Source of the DNA: an uncultured Roseateles sp.
GTDB taxonomy: Bacteria; Pseudomonadota; Gammaproteobacteria; Burkholderiales; Burkholderiaceae_C
DNA length: 64,000 bases
Direction: 5' to 3'
Assembly (NCBI RefSeq): GCF_945956965.1
Contig: NZ_CAMFJS010000024.1
Location: 21,065 to 85,064 of the forward strand
Position numbers and translations under genes: made by a program. The number at the start of each line of letters is the position of its first letter. Within the stretch, counting starts at the first letter, position 1. A model generated the notes under the pieces. The model ran no database searches, was not told where the DNA came from, and worked only from the letters and a program-made list of their open reading frames with translations. Below are positions 49,233 to 58,881 of the stretch, piece by piece.

Positions 49233-50381
49233 TCAATCGGGTTTGCCCGAATCGCCAGCCCTTGCACCACCGCCCGTGCCGCTTCGCATCTGTGCACTGA
49301 AGACCATCCACTTGGGCGTGCGGAAACGCACGATGCGCCAGTACAAGCCCACATAAATCATGCCAAACAAGACCATGCAGACGACCAACATGGTGGTCGA
49401 ATTCCAGAACAGCAAGGCAGGCACCAGCGAGGTCAGGCACAAAGTCCAGAGATAAGGCGCCGTCATCGAGTTGCGCTGCGTCATCGCTCGCGCATCACGT
49501 GCACCGACCGCCCAACGCATCAAGCGGCGGTAAATCAAGGAATGCAAGTGAATGCCATCCGGCAATCCAGGGGGCGTGGCACGAATGAAGCGCCGCCGAT
49601 AAATCGAGAACAAGGTCTCAAACACCGGGTAGACGCAGACCATCAAAGGAAATAACGGCGAGACCTGCGGATGCCTGGCGATCAACAGAATCCCGATCTC
49701 AGCCAGGAAGAAGCCGATGAAGTAGGCGCCACCATCCCCCAAAAAGATCAAGCCAGCCGGGAAGTTCCACACAAAGAAACCCAGCACAGCCCCGACACCC
49801 GCCAAGGCCCAAAGCGTCAATTCGGCATCCCCAACCTGATGCGCCACATACGCGAAGCTCAACAGCATCAAAGTCACACACATTGTGGACAAGCCATTGA
49901 AACCATCAATGATGTTCACCGAATTGGCCACGCCCGCCACAGCAAACACCGTGGCAGCCAAAGCACCGAGACTCGTACCGACAATCCAGTCCAGACCGAT
50001 GATGTCGGTGCGGGTAATTTTTCCGTCCAAGATGTAAAAAGCCAACGCTGCCGAGGCCATGGTCGCCAGCAAACGCTTGCCCGGCGACACCTTTTTGGTC
50101 AGATCCTCAATCAACCCTGCGGCGAACGCAGGCAAGCCGCAGACCAGCAGCAGAAAGCCCAGCCGCGCACCAGCCAAGCCCTGCTCCCAGGACATCAACA
50201 CACAAGCCAGCAAACCCACAAACATGCCAACCCCGCCTATGCGCGGAACGGGATGTGAGTGAAATTTTTGCGGCCCGGACAAGTCACCATCTGCGGACAA
50301 ATGACCGTGCGCGTGCGACGAATGGATCACGAACAAGGTGACAGCCGCGGCCACAAAAAATGGAACAAGAAAAAAGATCAT
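49233..50381 (-). CDS. WecA-family undecaprenyl-phosphate glycosyl-1-phosphate transferase
   Basis: 382 residues from ATG at 50381; upstream ATGs at 50429 and 50456 are possible. A polytopic inner-membrane enzyme with the family blocks GLIEDLTKK, NSVNIIDGFNGLS and FLGDGGAYFIGFFLAE and the histidine loop DGIHLHSLIYRR. It starts lipid-linked glycan synthesis by moving a sugar-1-phosphate to undecaprenyl phosphate. It is divergent from the polysaccharide genes at 50505 onward, and I infer that it initiates their repeat unit. Confidence 0.92.
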   Translation of the reverse strand: MIFFLVPFFVAAAVTLFVIHSSHAHGHLSADGDLSGPQKFHSHPVPRIGGVGMFVGLLACVLMSWEQGLAGARLGFLLLVCGLPAFAAGLIEDLTKKVSPGKRLLATMASAALAFYILDGKITRTDIIGLDWIVGTSLGALAATVFAVAGVANSVNIIDGFNGLSTMCVTLMLLSFAYVAHQVGDAELTLWALAGVGAVLGFFVWNFPAGLIFLGDGGAYFIGFFLAEIGILLIARHPQVSPLFPLMVCVYPVFETLFSIYRRRFIRATPPGLPDGIHLHSLIYRRLMRWAVGARDARAMTQRNSMTAPYLWTLCLTSLVPALLFWNSTTMLVVCMVLFGMIYVGLYWRIVRFRTPKWMVFSAQMRSGTGGGARAGDSGKPD

Positions 50382-50451
50382 GCCGACAGTGTAGCCAGAC
50401 CAAGCAAGGGTTCCACCTAGGTCCCCCATGCGCGCAGCTAGAATCCGCCCG

Positions 50452-50476
50452 GTCACTAAGTGACGCTATTTGCGTC
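50452..50476. promoter_or_regulatory. Overlapping inverted repeats upstream of the polysaccharide genes
   Basis: GTCACT-A-AGTGAC (50452-50464) overlaps a second repeat GACGC-TATTT-GCGTC (50462-50466 with 50472-50476). They lie about 30 bases before the export gene and about 75 bases before the WecA-like gene. Operator sites or an RNA hairpin are both possible. Confidence 0.4.
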
Positions 50477-50504
50477 TGCTTGAAAAACATCTCTGTGAGC
50501 GCCC

Positions 50505-52484
50505 ATGATCATTTCTGAGTTTCAAACGAGCTTCTCGTCAAATTGTCATCAGCGCGATACAAGGAAGTCATATGGCACCAGTGGCCGAGCACCAGCCTTT
50601 GCTCGCCGTGCCTTGGTTTCTATGTTCATTTCACAGGCGCTTCTGACGACGCCCACGAGCTTTGCCGCCGAACCTGAACAAACCTCAGCCGGAACCAGCG
50701 GCAGCAGTAGCGACGCGGGCCCCGTTCGCTTGCGCGCAAGCTCACCAACGGGCAGTCAAGCCGATCAGCACGGCGAAGATGCAGCAGACGCAAGGCAACA
50801 AGTTGGCCGTTCGCCAGCCACTACAGAGCCACGCGAACGCTATTCACCTAGCGAGTTCGAGCGCTATGTGCAACGCAGCGTCAGTATCGAAACGCCAATC
50901 CGACGCTTCGGCTCCGAACTGATGAGCACATCTGGCCGCCAGGGCATGGCCCAAGAAGCCAGCAGCCAGATCCCTCAAGATTACGTCATCAGCGTGGGCG
51001 ACGAAGTGTTGGTCACGCTGTGGGGCTCGGTCGAAGCCGATCTGCGCCTTGCCGTTGACCGCAGCGGGCGCATCACCCTGCCCCGCGTCGGCCCCGTCAT
51101 GGTGGCTGGCCTGCGCTACGCTGACTTGGGTCCTGCCATCGATCAGCGCGTGGGGCAAGTCTTCCGCAACTACAAACTCAGCGCCTCACTGGGCAAACTG
51201 CGCAGCATCCGCGTTTACGTCACCGGCTTTACCCAACGCCCGGGGGCCTACACGGTCAGCAGCCTAGCCACCTTGGTCAACGCCTTGATGCAGGCCGGCG
51301 GCCCCTCGTCGGCCGGCAGCTTCCGCCAGATCGAGTTGCGCCGCAATGGCAAAACCATCAGCAACTTTGACTTTTACGAATTGCTGATCAAAGGCGATAA
51401 AACCGCCGACCGTGCACTACAAGCTGAAGACGTCATCCATATCGGCGCCGTCGGCCCGCAAGTTGCACTCATCGGCAGCGTCAACAAGCCCGCCATTTTT
51501 GAACTGAAACCGCAAGACACTCTGGAAGACGTGCTCGCCATGGCAGGTGGCTTCACGGCGGTCGCTGACCGCAGCCGCTTCACCGTCGAACACTTGGATG
51601 CCCGCAACGACGCGCGTATTACCGAATTGAGCCTGCCGCAACAAGCCAAGCAAAAGCCACGCGATGGCGACCTCTTGCGTGCCTTCAGCGCTGTTGACGC
51701 ATCCCTTCCCCAGCACAAGCAAAGCAAGCGGGTCAAGATCGAAGGCGAAGTCCAACGTCCTGGAGAGTTCATTCTTCCGGCTAATAGCAGCTTGGCAGAC
51801 GCCATCCGCGCCGCTGGCGGCTTGACGCCTGACGCCTATGTGTTCGGCACCGAATTCAGCCGCGAAAGCACCCGCCTGTCTCAGCAGGAAAACTATGAAC
51901 GAGCCCTGCGCGATATGGAGACTGAGTTCGCCCGCAGCAACTCCTCTCAACGAACCGCCAATGCCGATGAGGCCTCAGCGCAAGCGGCTAAGGCACAAGG
52001 CACCAATCAGCTCATTCAACGCCTGCGTGCCATCAAACCCACGGGCCGAATCGTTTTACAGCTAAACCCCTCCTCTAAAACGCTGCCTGAACTGGCGGTA
52101 GAGGATGGCGACCGCCTTCTGATTCCCGCAACACCCAAAACCATCGGCGTCTTTGGCAGCGTCTTCAATGGTGGCAGCTACCTGTACAGCGACGGCAACT
52201 CAGTCAACGATTTTCTAAAGCTCGCCGGAGGGCCCACCCGCGGCGCCGATACGGGCAGCATCTTCGTCTTGCGCGCCAATGGCAGTGTGGTCAGCGCTCG
52301 CCAAAAGTCGGGCTGGTTACTTGCCGGCGGGGCGCTGGATGGCGTGACAGCCCTTCCAGGTGACACAGTCTTCGTTCCAGAAGAAATGAACAAAACCACC
52401 TTCATGCAAGAAGCCAAGGATTGGACGCAGATCCTCTATCAGTTTGGTTTGGGTGCGGCAGCACTGAAAACCATCAAGAACTAA
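50505..52484 (+). CDS. SLBB-domain polysaccharide export outer-membrane protein
   Basis: 659 residues. An N-terminal export signal appears around FARRALVSMFISQALLTTPTSFA. The polysaccharide-export domain starts at QDYVISVGDEVLVTLWGSVEAD. Several SLBB-type beta-grasp modules follow, recognisable by IRVYVTGFTQRPGAYTV, VALIGSVNKPAIFELKP, RVKIEGEVQRPGEFILP and IGVFGSVFNGGSYLY. It is the Wza/KpsD-like outer-membrane pore for the glycan. No lipobox is evident. It leads the rightward gene run; the start could be as late as ATG at 50622. Confidence 0.9.
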   Translation: MIISEFQTSFSSNCHQRDTRKSYGTSGRAPAFARRALVSMFISQALLTTPTSFAAEPEQTSAGTSGSSSDAGPVRLRASSPTGSQADQHGEDAADARQQVGRSPATTEPRERYSPSEFERYVQRSVSIETPIRRFGSELMSTSGRQGMAQEASSQIPQDYVISVGDEVLVTLWGSVEADLRLAVDRSGRITLPRVGPVMVAGLRYADLGPAIDQRVGQVFRNYKLSASLGKLRSIRVYVTGFTQRPGAYTVSSLATLVNALMQAGGPSSAGSFRQIELRRNGKTISNFDFYELLIKGDKTADRALQAEDVIHIGAVGPQVALIGSVNKPAIFELKPQDTLEDVLAMAGGFTAVADRSRFTVEHLDARNDARITELSLPQQAKQKPRDGDLLRAFSAVDASLPQHKQSKRVKIEGEVQRPGEFILPANSSLADAIRAAGGLTPDAYVFGTEFSRESTRLSQQENYERALRDMETEFARSNSSQRTANADEASAQAAKAQGTNQLIQRLRAIKPTGRIVLQLNPSSKTLPELAVEDGDRLLIPATPKTIGVFGSVFNGGSYLYSDGNSVNDFLKLAGGPTRGADTGSIFVLRANGSVVSARQKSGWLLAGGALDGVTALPGDTVFVPEEMNKTTFMQEAKDWTQILYQFGLGAAALKTIKN

Positions 52485-52543
52485 ATAGCCTTCCGCGACC
52501 AACGCCACCAAACCCCGGGCATCACCCGATTTAAGGATTTTAA

Positions 52544-53605
52544 TTGGCTGACATCTTCCAAATATTGTCTGAGCGGCGACGCCTTATCGTCTTGGCGACA
52601 ATTGCATTCGCGGCCACTGGAGCCGGCGTTAGTCTAGTGACCCCTCCAACTTACACGGCAAAGGCCAGTTTCCTTTCGCCTCAGCAACAAAGCGCAACAT
52701 CTGCTGCACTTGCTGCGCTTGGCGGATTAGCCGGAGGATTGGCCGGGGGCGGATTGAAGACACCTTCAGATCAGTATGTCTCCCTGATGGAAAGCGTCCG
52801 AATCACAGATGCGATCATTGATCGATTCAAGTTGATGGACGTATACGGCACGAAGTTTCGCGAAGATGCTCGCGTCAAGGCAGCAAAGAATGCCAGATTT
52901 GTACCGAGCAAGAAAGACAGTTTCATCTACATAGAAGTCGATGACGAGTCACCTGCTCGCGCCGCAGCGATGGCCAATGCCTATATCGAAGAGTTGCAAA
53001 AAGTGACGTCATCCATCGCTCTGACGGAGGCTCAGCAGCGCCGGATGTTCTTCGAGCGGCAACTTTCCCAAACAAAGGGCGAGCTCACCAAAATGCAAGC
53101 AGCGTTGGAATCAGCCGGCTTTAACGTCGGCGCTTTAAGCGCCGATGCCAAGGCCACCGCTGACCTGTACGCCAAAGCCAAAGCAAGTGTCGACAATGCG
53201 CAAATCGAACTCGATAGCCTCCGCCGCACCCGCACAGACAGCACGCCTGAAGTACAGCGGCAGCGCTCCATTGTTGAAGGCTTGGCTGCACAGTTGCGAC
53301 AACTTGAGCGCCCGTCTGAAAAAAATCGCAACACCACCTATATCAACGCTTATAGGGACTTCAAATACCAGGAAATGCTGCTTGAGATAAACGCCAAGCA
53401 GTATGAAGCGGCCAAGATGGATGAAGCGCGAGAGGGCGCCATGATTCAGGTCATCGACGTCGCACAGCCACCGGAACGTCGCAGCAAACCCAAGCGAGTC
53501 AGCATGACCATCATGTTCGCTATGTTCGGCTTGGTCTTCAGTTCACTCTTCGTCCTTTGGCGCCACTTTGGCGGCCTGCCTACCGAACAGAGCCTAAGTA
53601 AATGA
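52544..53605 (+). CDS. Wzz/chain-length determinant-type protein
   Basis: 353 residues from a TTG at 52544 with AAGGA 8 bases upstream. Two membrane helices (about 13-32 and about 323-342) flank a periplasmic coiled-coil region (about 150-290). The proline-rich DVAQPPERRSKPKR before the second helix is typical. No Tyr-kinase domain is fused. It is a polysaccharide co-polymerase controlling chain length or export. It follows the export protein by 59 bases. Confidence 0.9.
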   Translation: MADIFQILSERRRLIVLATIAFAATGAGVSLVTPPTYTAKASFLSPQQQSATSAALAALGGLAGGLAGGGLKTPSDQYVSLMESVRITDAIIDRFKLMDVYGTKFREDARVKAAKNARFVPSKKDSFIYIEVDDESPARAAAMANAYIEELQKVTSSIALTEAQQRRMFFERQLSQTKGELTKMQAALESAGFNVGALSADAKATADLYAKAKASVDNAQIELDSLRRTRTDSTPEVQRQRSIVEGLAAQLRQLERPSEKNRNTTYINAYRDFKYQEMLLEINAKQYEAAKMDEAREGAMIQVIDVAQPPERRSKPKRVSMTIMFAMFGLVFSSLFVLWRHFGGLPTEQSLSK

Positions 53606-53665
53606 TAGGTTCTTCCGCTCGCTGCATGAATGCTGGCGAGCCCCCATGTATCCTTCGCTCAGCCC

Positions 53666-55102
53666 ATGGATAGACGGTCCATACTCGGCTTCGCAGTCGG
53701 CCCAATTGGCGCGTCCTTCCTGGGCTTCGTCAGCCTGCCACTTTCAACTTGGCTTTTCGCGCCAGATGACGTTGGCCGGATTTCGATGCTCCAGACCGCC
53801 ACGGCCATCGGCACAGTCGCTTTCACTCTCGGGCTCGACCAAAGTTTCGCTCGACAGTATCACCAGTGTCGTCAACGCGGCGCGTTGTTGCGCACGACAG
53901 CTTGGCCTGGGCTCGCATTGCTGCTAACCGCGGCCCTAGCATTGCTAGCGTTTTGGCCAAAGTTGCTATCGCAGCAGATGTACGGAATTGAGTCGACAGT
54001 GTTAAGTGCGGTGACCTTGGTCGGCATCATTGCGGCATATCTTTCACGCTTCTCATCGTTGGTTCTGCGCATGAGCGAACGCGGGCTTGCCTTTTCAATG
54101 TCGCAGTTGCTACCCAAAGTGATGTACATCGCTTGCCTAGGATTGCTGGCCTTGAACACAACAAGGCACTTCAACCAATTGCTGACAGCACAGACAGCGT
54201 CACTCGTCGCGGCATCTGCAATCTTTGCATGGAACACCCGCACTGCATGGCTACTGAAAGACGCTCCAACACAACCAGGCAGCACAAGCGCACCGGGGCT
54301 ACCCGCCCTATTGCGTTATGGCATCCCGATGATGACTGCCGGGCTCGCCTACTGGACTTTGGAGGCCATTGACAAGGTCATGCTTCGCTCCTTGTCAAGC
54401 TTCACCGAACTAGGTCATTACTCCGTCGCCATGGGTGTTGCGTCGGTCGCAGCAACACTCTCAACGATTTTTACAACCGTATGGGTACCTACTGCTTTTA
54501 AATGGGCAGAGGAGCCAGACTGCGGACCGCGCATCACGGCTTTGCAGCGCAAACTAGTCGCGGCCAGCGTGCTTATCGTCTCAGGTGCAGGCTCACTATC
54601 ATTTGCTTTGGACTGGCTGCTACCAGCCTCCTACGGTCCGGTGCGCGAGCTGCTAGCGCTGTGCATGTTGCCGGCCCTGTTCTATGCAGTGTCTGAAGTT
54701 ACCGGCATTGGCGCAGCAATTTCGCACCGCAGTGGCCTGGTTTTGTTGTGCGCGCTGATCACAGCGACAGCCAATGTCGGGCTTAATTTCTGGCTCATTC
54801 CGCTTAGCGGTGCAAGCGGCGCGGCGACAGCCACAGCACTCTCTTTTTTCCTCATGTTGATTCTGCGAACAGAGACCAGCGCCTTGAGTTGGCAAAGCCT
54901 CCCACGCGCTGGCGTCTACTCACCACTTGCCCTTGTGGGCGCAATGGCCATGGCGCATGCACATTTAGGCCGCGACCATCCACTCGTCGTGCAAACTATC
55001 TGGATGCTTGTATTCGGAGGCGCGGTCTGGTTCTATCGCAGCGACCTGCTAGGCATTTTCAGGCAATTTCGCCATCGCGAAGAAGCACAGGCTGCTTGCT
55101 GA
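53666..55102 (+). CDS. Wzx-type oligosaccharide flippase
   Basis: 478 residues from ATG at 53666. About 12-14 hydrophobic helices, starting ILGFAVGPIGASFLGFVSLP and a LQTATAIGTVAFTLGLDQSF loop, as in the MOP/MviN superfamily polysaccharide flippases. It moves the lipid-linked repeat unit across the inner membrane. An upstream ATG at 53630 gives 12 more residues; neither has a clear ribosome-binding site. The codon use is visibly less GC-biased than in the housekeeping genes. Confidence 0.87.
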   Translation: MDRRSILGFAVGPIGASFLGFVSLPLSTWLFAPDDVGRISMLQTATAIGTVAFTLGLDQSFARQYHQCRQRGALLRTTAWPGLALLLTAALALLAFWPKLLSQQMYGIESTVLSAVTLVGIIAAYLSRFSSLVLRMSERGLAFSMSQLLPKVMYIACLGLLALNTTRHFNQLLTAQTASLVAASAIFAWNTRTAWLLKDAPTQPGSTSAPGLPALLRYGIPMMTAGLAYWTLEAIDKVMLRSLSSFTELGHYSVAMGVASVAATLSTIFTTVWVPTAFKWAEEPDCGPRITALQRKLVAASVLIVSGAGSLSFALDWLLPASYGPVRELLALCMLPALFYAVSEVTGIGAAISHRSGLVLLCALITATANVGLNFWLIPLSGASGAATATALSFFLMLILRTETSALSWQSLPRAGVYSPLALVGAMAMAHAHLGRDHPLVVQTIWMLVFGGAVWFYRSDLLGIFRQFRHREEAQAAC

Positions 55103-55131
55103 GTGAGTCTGCACACCAATTAACGACCTCT

Positions 55132-55764
55132 ATGGACAACGAAATCTCCGTCATCGACTACGAAGCGGCAAATATCGGCTCAGTACTGCGCATGCTCGAA
55201 AAAGCTGGTGCAAAGCCTGTGCGCGCTTCAACGCCAACTGAGATTGCGGCTGCGCGACGCATCATCCTGCCCGGAGTCGGAGCCTTCGACCACGGCATGG
55301 ATCAATTGCACAAACGCGGACTGGTCGACGCTTTGAATCATGCAGCACTGGAACGCCGCATCCCGATCATGGGCATTTGCCTGGGCATGCAACTCATGTG
55401 CCGGAGTAGTGAAGAAGGCGCGCGAAGCGGCCTAGGCTGGATGGACGCTAGCGTTGAGAAGTTTCGCTTCCCTCCGGACCTGCGCCTCGCTGTCCCCCAC
55501 ATGGGCTGGAATACGGTGCGACTGTGCAAAGACAACCCCCTGCTGCCCACTCTCGAAGATCGGACTCGCTTCTACTTCGTGCACTCATACAAAGTGCGCT
55601 GCGATCACGAGGAAGACGTCATCGCTAAAACCCATTACGGCGAAGACTTTGTCTCAATCTTCAGTCGCGGCAACCTTTTCGGCGCCCAATTCCACCCAGA
55701 GAAGAGCCATCGCTTCGGCATGCAACTCCTATCCAACTTTCTGAAGCACACCGTCCATGCTTAA
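55132..55764 (+). CDS. hisH: HisH-type glutamine amidotransferase of sugar acetamidino synthesis
   Basis: 210 residues. The glutaminase triad is complete: Cys83 in GICLGMQLM, His188 and Glu190 in AQFHPEKSH. The protein resembles the glutaminase half of imidazole glycerol phosphate synthase. No other histidine genes are near. It overlaps the HisF-like gene by 8 bases and stands beside a sugar amidotransferase, so I infer that it supplies ammonia for an amidine on a nucleotide sugar, as HisH2 does in Pseudomonas B-band synthesis, and not for histidine. Confidence 0.88.
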   Translation: MDNEISVIDYEAANIGSVLRMLEKAGAKPVRASTPTEIAAARRIILPGVGAFDHGMDQLHKRGLVDALNHAALERRIPIMGICLGMQLMCRSSEEGARSGLGWMDASVEKFRFPPDLRLAVPHMGWNTVRLCKDNPLLPTLEDRTRFYFVHSYKVRCDHEEDVIAKTHYGEDFVSIFSRGNLFGAQFHPEKSHRFGMQLLSNFLKHTVHA

Positions 55765-56524
55765 GAATCGCGTCATACCCACACTACTTCTGCAAGATGG
55801 CGGACTGATCAAGACCCGCAAATTCAAGCAAGCGAAATATGTCGGCGACGCGGTCAACGCCATTCGCATATTTAACGAAAAGGAAGTCGATGAGTTAATC
55901 GTGCTGGACATTTATGCCAGCCGCGAGAACCGCCGGCCCGACTTTGAGACGATCGGACGCATCGCAGAGGAGTGCTTCATGCCGCTGTGTTACGGCGGAG
56001 GCGTCAGTTCGCTAGAAGATGCAAGCCGCATCTACCAATGCGGAGTGGAAAAAATTAGTCTGCAAACAGCAGCGCTACGCAATCCAGGGTTAGTCACCGA
56101 GATTGCACAAAAATACGGCAGTCAAGCAGTCACAGTCTCAATCGACGTGAAGAAGGACTGGTTGGGCCGGCGCAAAGTTTATGCGTCAGCAAGTGGCAAA
56201 TTACTGGACGAATCCCTTGAAGCTGTGCTGAAGCGCTTGGTAGACGCAGGAGCAGGAGAAGTGCTGATCAATGCGGTAGACCGAGACGGCGACCTCTGCG
56301 GTTATGATCTCGCGCTCGTCAGTGAGGCCGCGCACCAAGTCAAGGTACCTGTGATCGCCAGCGGCGGAGCAGCCAGCTTGGAAGACTTCAGAAAAGCCGT
56401 GGAAGCAGGCGCATCCGCCGTTGCCGCGGGGGCCTTTTTCGTGTTCCACGGGCCACATCGCGCCGTGCTGATCACTTATCCCAAGTACGAAGAACTAGAA
56501 CAGACGCTGGGCGTCAAGTCATGA
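55757..56524 (+). CDS. AglZ/HisF2-type acetamidino modification protein (HisF paralogue)
   Basis: 255 residues, TIM barrel. It aligns with HisF, but the first cyclase Asp (canonical CLDV, residue 11) is Leu in PTLLLQDGG. The second Asp (residue 130) is kept in VSIDVKKDW. Loss of Asp11 argues against histidine synthesis. It fits a role as the ammonia channel partner of the HisH-type protein feeding the amidotransferase. The gene ends with ATGA shared with the amidotransferase start. Confidence 0.88.
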   Translation: MLKNRVIPTLLLQDGGLIKTRKFKQAKYVGDAVNAIRIFNEKEVDELIVLDIYASRENRRPDFETIGRIAEECFMPLCYGGGVSSLEDASRIYQCGVEKISLQTAALRNPGLVTEIAQKYGSQAVTVSIDVKKDWLGRRKVYASASGKLLDESLEAVLKRLVDAGAGEVLINAVDRDGDLCGYDLALVSEAAHQVKVPVIASGGAASLEDFRKAVEAGASAVAAGAFFVFHGPHRAVLITYPKYEELEQTLGVKS

Positions 56525-57660
56525 ATCAAAAGACCAAGCAAATCTGCGCGCGTTGCATCATGGATAGCAGCGTGCCCAACATCCAGTTCGACTCTAACGG
56601 CAACTGCAACTACTGCACAGACTTCCTAGAGCGCTGCGCGCATGTCTTGGATGACACGTCTGAAGTTAAGGCCAAAAAACTGCAAGCATTGGTGGCAGAA
56701 GTCAAACGCGCCGGCCAAGGCAAGCGCTACGACTGCATCGTCGGCGTCTCAGGCGGCGTCGACAGTTCCTGGGTACTTGTGAAGTGCGTCGAACTCGGCC
56801 TGCGCCCTTTGGCCGTTCACATGGATAACGGCTGGAACTCCGAACTTGCACAGAACAACATCGCAAACCTAGTGCAGACATTGGGTGTAGACCTATACAC
56901 CCACGTCATTGACTGGCCCGAATACAAAGCACTGATGCAAGCGTTCTTTGACGCAGACGTGCTCGACGTGGAACTGCTGTACGACAACGCGATGGCAGCA
57001 GTGAACTATCAGCAAGCGGCCAAATTTGGCCTCAAGCACTTGCTTGCTGGAACGAATTCCGCCACAGAAGGTATGTCCATGCCCAAAGGCTGGAACTGGA
57101 ACAAATTTGACAAGCGGAACATACAGGCAATCGGCAAGCGTTTCACCAATACGACGCTACGCACTTTCCCATCGATAGGGACACTGGATTTCTTCAGGTT
57201 CCGTTTCGTCAAAGGCATTCGCTGGGTATCGGTGCTGGACCTGATGCCGTACAACAAGGCCGCGGTTCTCAAAGAATTGCAGGAGAAGTACGGCTACAAA
57301 CCCTATCCCTACAAGCATTACGAATCGATCTTTACCCGTTTCTACCAGGGCTATCTACTCCCAACCAAGTTTGGCGTTGATAAGCGCAAGCTGCATTTAG
57401 GGACGCTAGTGGCCGCCGGGCAAATGGACCGAGCGGCCGCACTCAAAGATCTGGAGGGTATCCCCTATCCTTCTGAAGCACAGTTGAATGAAGACCGCCA
57501 ATATTTTCTAAAAAAAATGGGGTGGACTCAAACTCAATTGGACGACTATCTTCGCCGCCCGCCCGTTGCCCACGACGCCTATCCAAGCGAAGCGCCGCGC
57601 TGGGAACTTGCGACCCGAGTGCTGACGCTTCTGCGATCTGTAACAAACCGGCAAGGCTGA
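56521..57660 (+). CDS. N-acetyl sugar amidotransferase (WbpG/PseA-like)
   Basis: 379 residues. A zinc-finger-like pair of C-x2-C motifs (Cys9-Cys12 and Cys29-Cys32 in CARCIMDSS and CNYC) precedes a PP-loop ATPase motif VSGGVDSSWVLV (about 76-87). The enzyme class adenylates the acetamido group of a nucleotide sugar and adds ammonia to form an acetamidino group. The ammonia source is inferred to be the HisH/HisF pair encoded just upstream with overlaps. Confidence 0.92.
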   Translation: MNQKTKQICARCIMDSSVPNIQFDSNGNCNYCTDFLERCAHVLDDTSEVKAKKLQALVAEVKRAGQGKRYDCIVGVSGGVDSSWVLVKCVELGLRPLAVHMDNGWNSELAQNNIANLVQTLGVDLYTHVIDWPEYKALMQAFFDADVLDVELLYDNAMAAVNYQQAAKFGLKHLLAGTNSATEGMSMPKGWNWNKFDKRNIQAIGKRFTNTTLRTFPSIGTLDFFRFRFVKGIRWVSVLDLMPYNKAAVLKELQEKYGYKPYPYKHYESIFTRFYQGYLLPTKFGVDKRKLHLGTLVAAGQMDRAAALKDLEGIPYPSEAQLNEDRQYFLKKMGWTQTQLDDYLRRPPVAHDAYPSEAPRWELATRVLTLLRSVTNRQG

Positions 57661-57675
57661 AGGCACCGGGACGCA

Positions 57676-58872
57676 ATGCCGCACATTTTGATTGTCAGTT
57701 CGGAGCCTTACAAAATCCCTTCGGTGCCTTTGGGTGGCATTTTCCAGGAGCACCAAGCGGAAGTACTCGCTAAAGCCGGGCACTGTATTGGAGTAGCCTC
57801 TGGGGGGCTTTTACCCTTACGCAGCGTGATGGAATCATTGCCGCCAAGACATGAACAGCAAGGCACTATCGCTATTTCCAGAAACTTCGCCCGTAGCCTA
57901 GTACCACTGCGTTTCAAGAGCGAAACGAGGCTACATCAAGACCAGTTAGACTTACTCGTCACATCGATACGAAGCTATACGGGCAAGCACGGTAAGCCAG
58001 ACATCATTCACGCACACAACCTGCAATATGCCGCACTTGCTGCTCAAGTCTGCGCAGCGGAGCTTAGAATTCCATATTGCATTACCGAGCACAATAGCGC
58101 CTTTCTGCTAGGCACCTTACCCAAATCGCTACACACTCAACTACGCAACGCAATCGACGAATCTGCCGGATTTGCATGTGTCAGCACCGCATTGGCTCGC
58201 GCCGCGCATGAACTCCTGCAATATCACACACCGACACTAGTCCTGCCAAACATTTTGGATCCTGAATTGGAAGCAATGGCTCGTCGGTTCACCCCAATAC
58301 CCGCAAAAGAAACAGGCCACCAGTTCACGTTCCTAGCAATTGGCCGGTTAGATCGGAATAAGAACCATGCACTCCTGCTCCGTGCTTTTGCTAAAGCATT
58401 TCCGACATCCTCGGAGCAGCTAAAAATTATTGGAGCCGGGGCTGAGAGTCAGGCACTCTTTCAGTTGTCCGATGAACTCGGGGTCGCACAGCGAGTTAAA
58501 TTCCTAGGCCTGAAGGACCGGGCAGGAATTGTTGACGCACTGCGCCAATGTAATGCTCTAGTACAAACAAGTACTGTGGAGACCTTTGGCGTATCCATCA
58601 TCGAGGCACTAGCCTTCGGGAATCCTGTATTAACAACTCCAAGCGGCGGCCCGTCCGATATCATCGTAAATGGCTTTAATGGTCAGGTGCTTCCTGACCA
58701 CGATACCGGAACTCTTGCAAACGCGCTCATCCGCTTGCGGGCGACAAGCGATTCTTTCGATCGCTCCGCAATCCAGAGCCAAGCTCTCGACGCTTACGGT
58801 GCACCCAACTTCGTATGTCGCGTCAATGAATGGTACGCATCCATGACTACGCCTCACGCCCTTTCTAGGTGA
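57676..58872 (+). CDS. Glycosyltransferase family 4
   Basis: 398 residues, GT-B fold. The C-terminal nucleotide-sugar site shows FLAIGRLDRNKNHALLLRAF and the E-x7-E region ETFGVSIIEALAFGNPVLT. The N-terminal domain contains HAHNLQYAALAAQ. It adds one sugar to the lipid-linked repeat; donor and acceptor are unknown. It starts 15 bases after the amidotransferase gene. Confidence 0.9.
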   Translation: MPHILIVSSEPYKIPSVPLGGIFQEHQAEVLAKAGHCIGVASGGLLPLRSVMESLPPRHEQQGTIAISRNFARSLVPLRFKSETRLHQDQLDLLVTSIRSYTGKHGKPDIIHAHNLQYAALAAQVCAAELRIPYCITEHNSAFLLGTLPKSLHTQLRNAIDESAGFACVSTALARAAHELLQYHTPTLVLPNILDPELEAMARRFTPIPAKETGHQFTFLAIGRLDRNKNHALLLRAFAKAFPTSSEQLKIIGAGAESQALFQLSDELGVAQRVKFLGLKDRAGIVDALRQCNALVQTSTVETFGVSIIEALAFGNPVLTTPSGGPSDIIVNGFNGQVLPDHDTGTLANALIRLRATSDSFDRSAIQSQALDAYGAPNFVCRVNEWYASMTTPHALSR

Positions 58873-58881
58873 ATCCACCCC

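Noticed and set aside
55132..56524. Histidine biosynthesis genes
   Set aside because: No other his gene is adjacent, the HisF paralogue has lost Asp11, and a sugar amidotransferase overlaps it, so the sugar-amidination reading is preferred.
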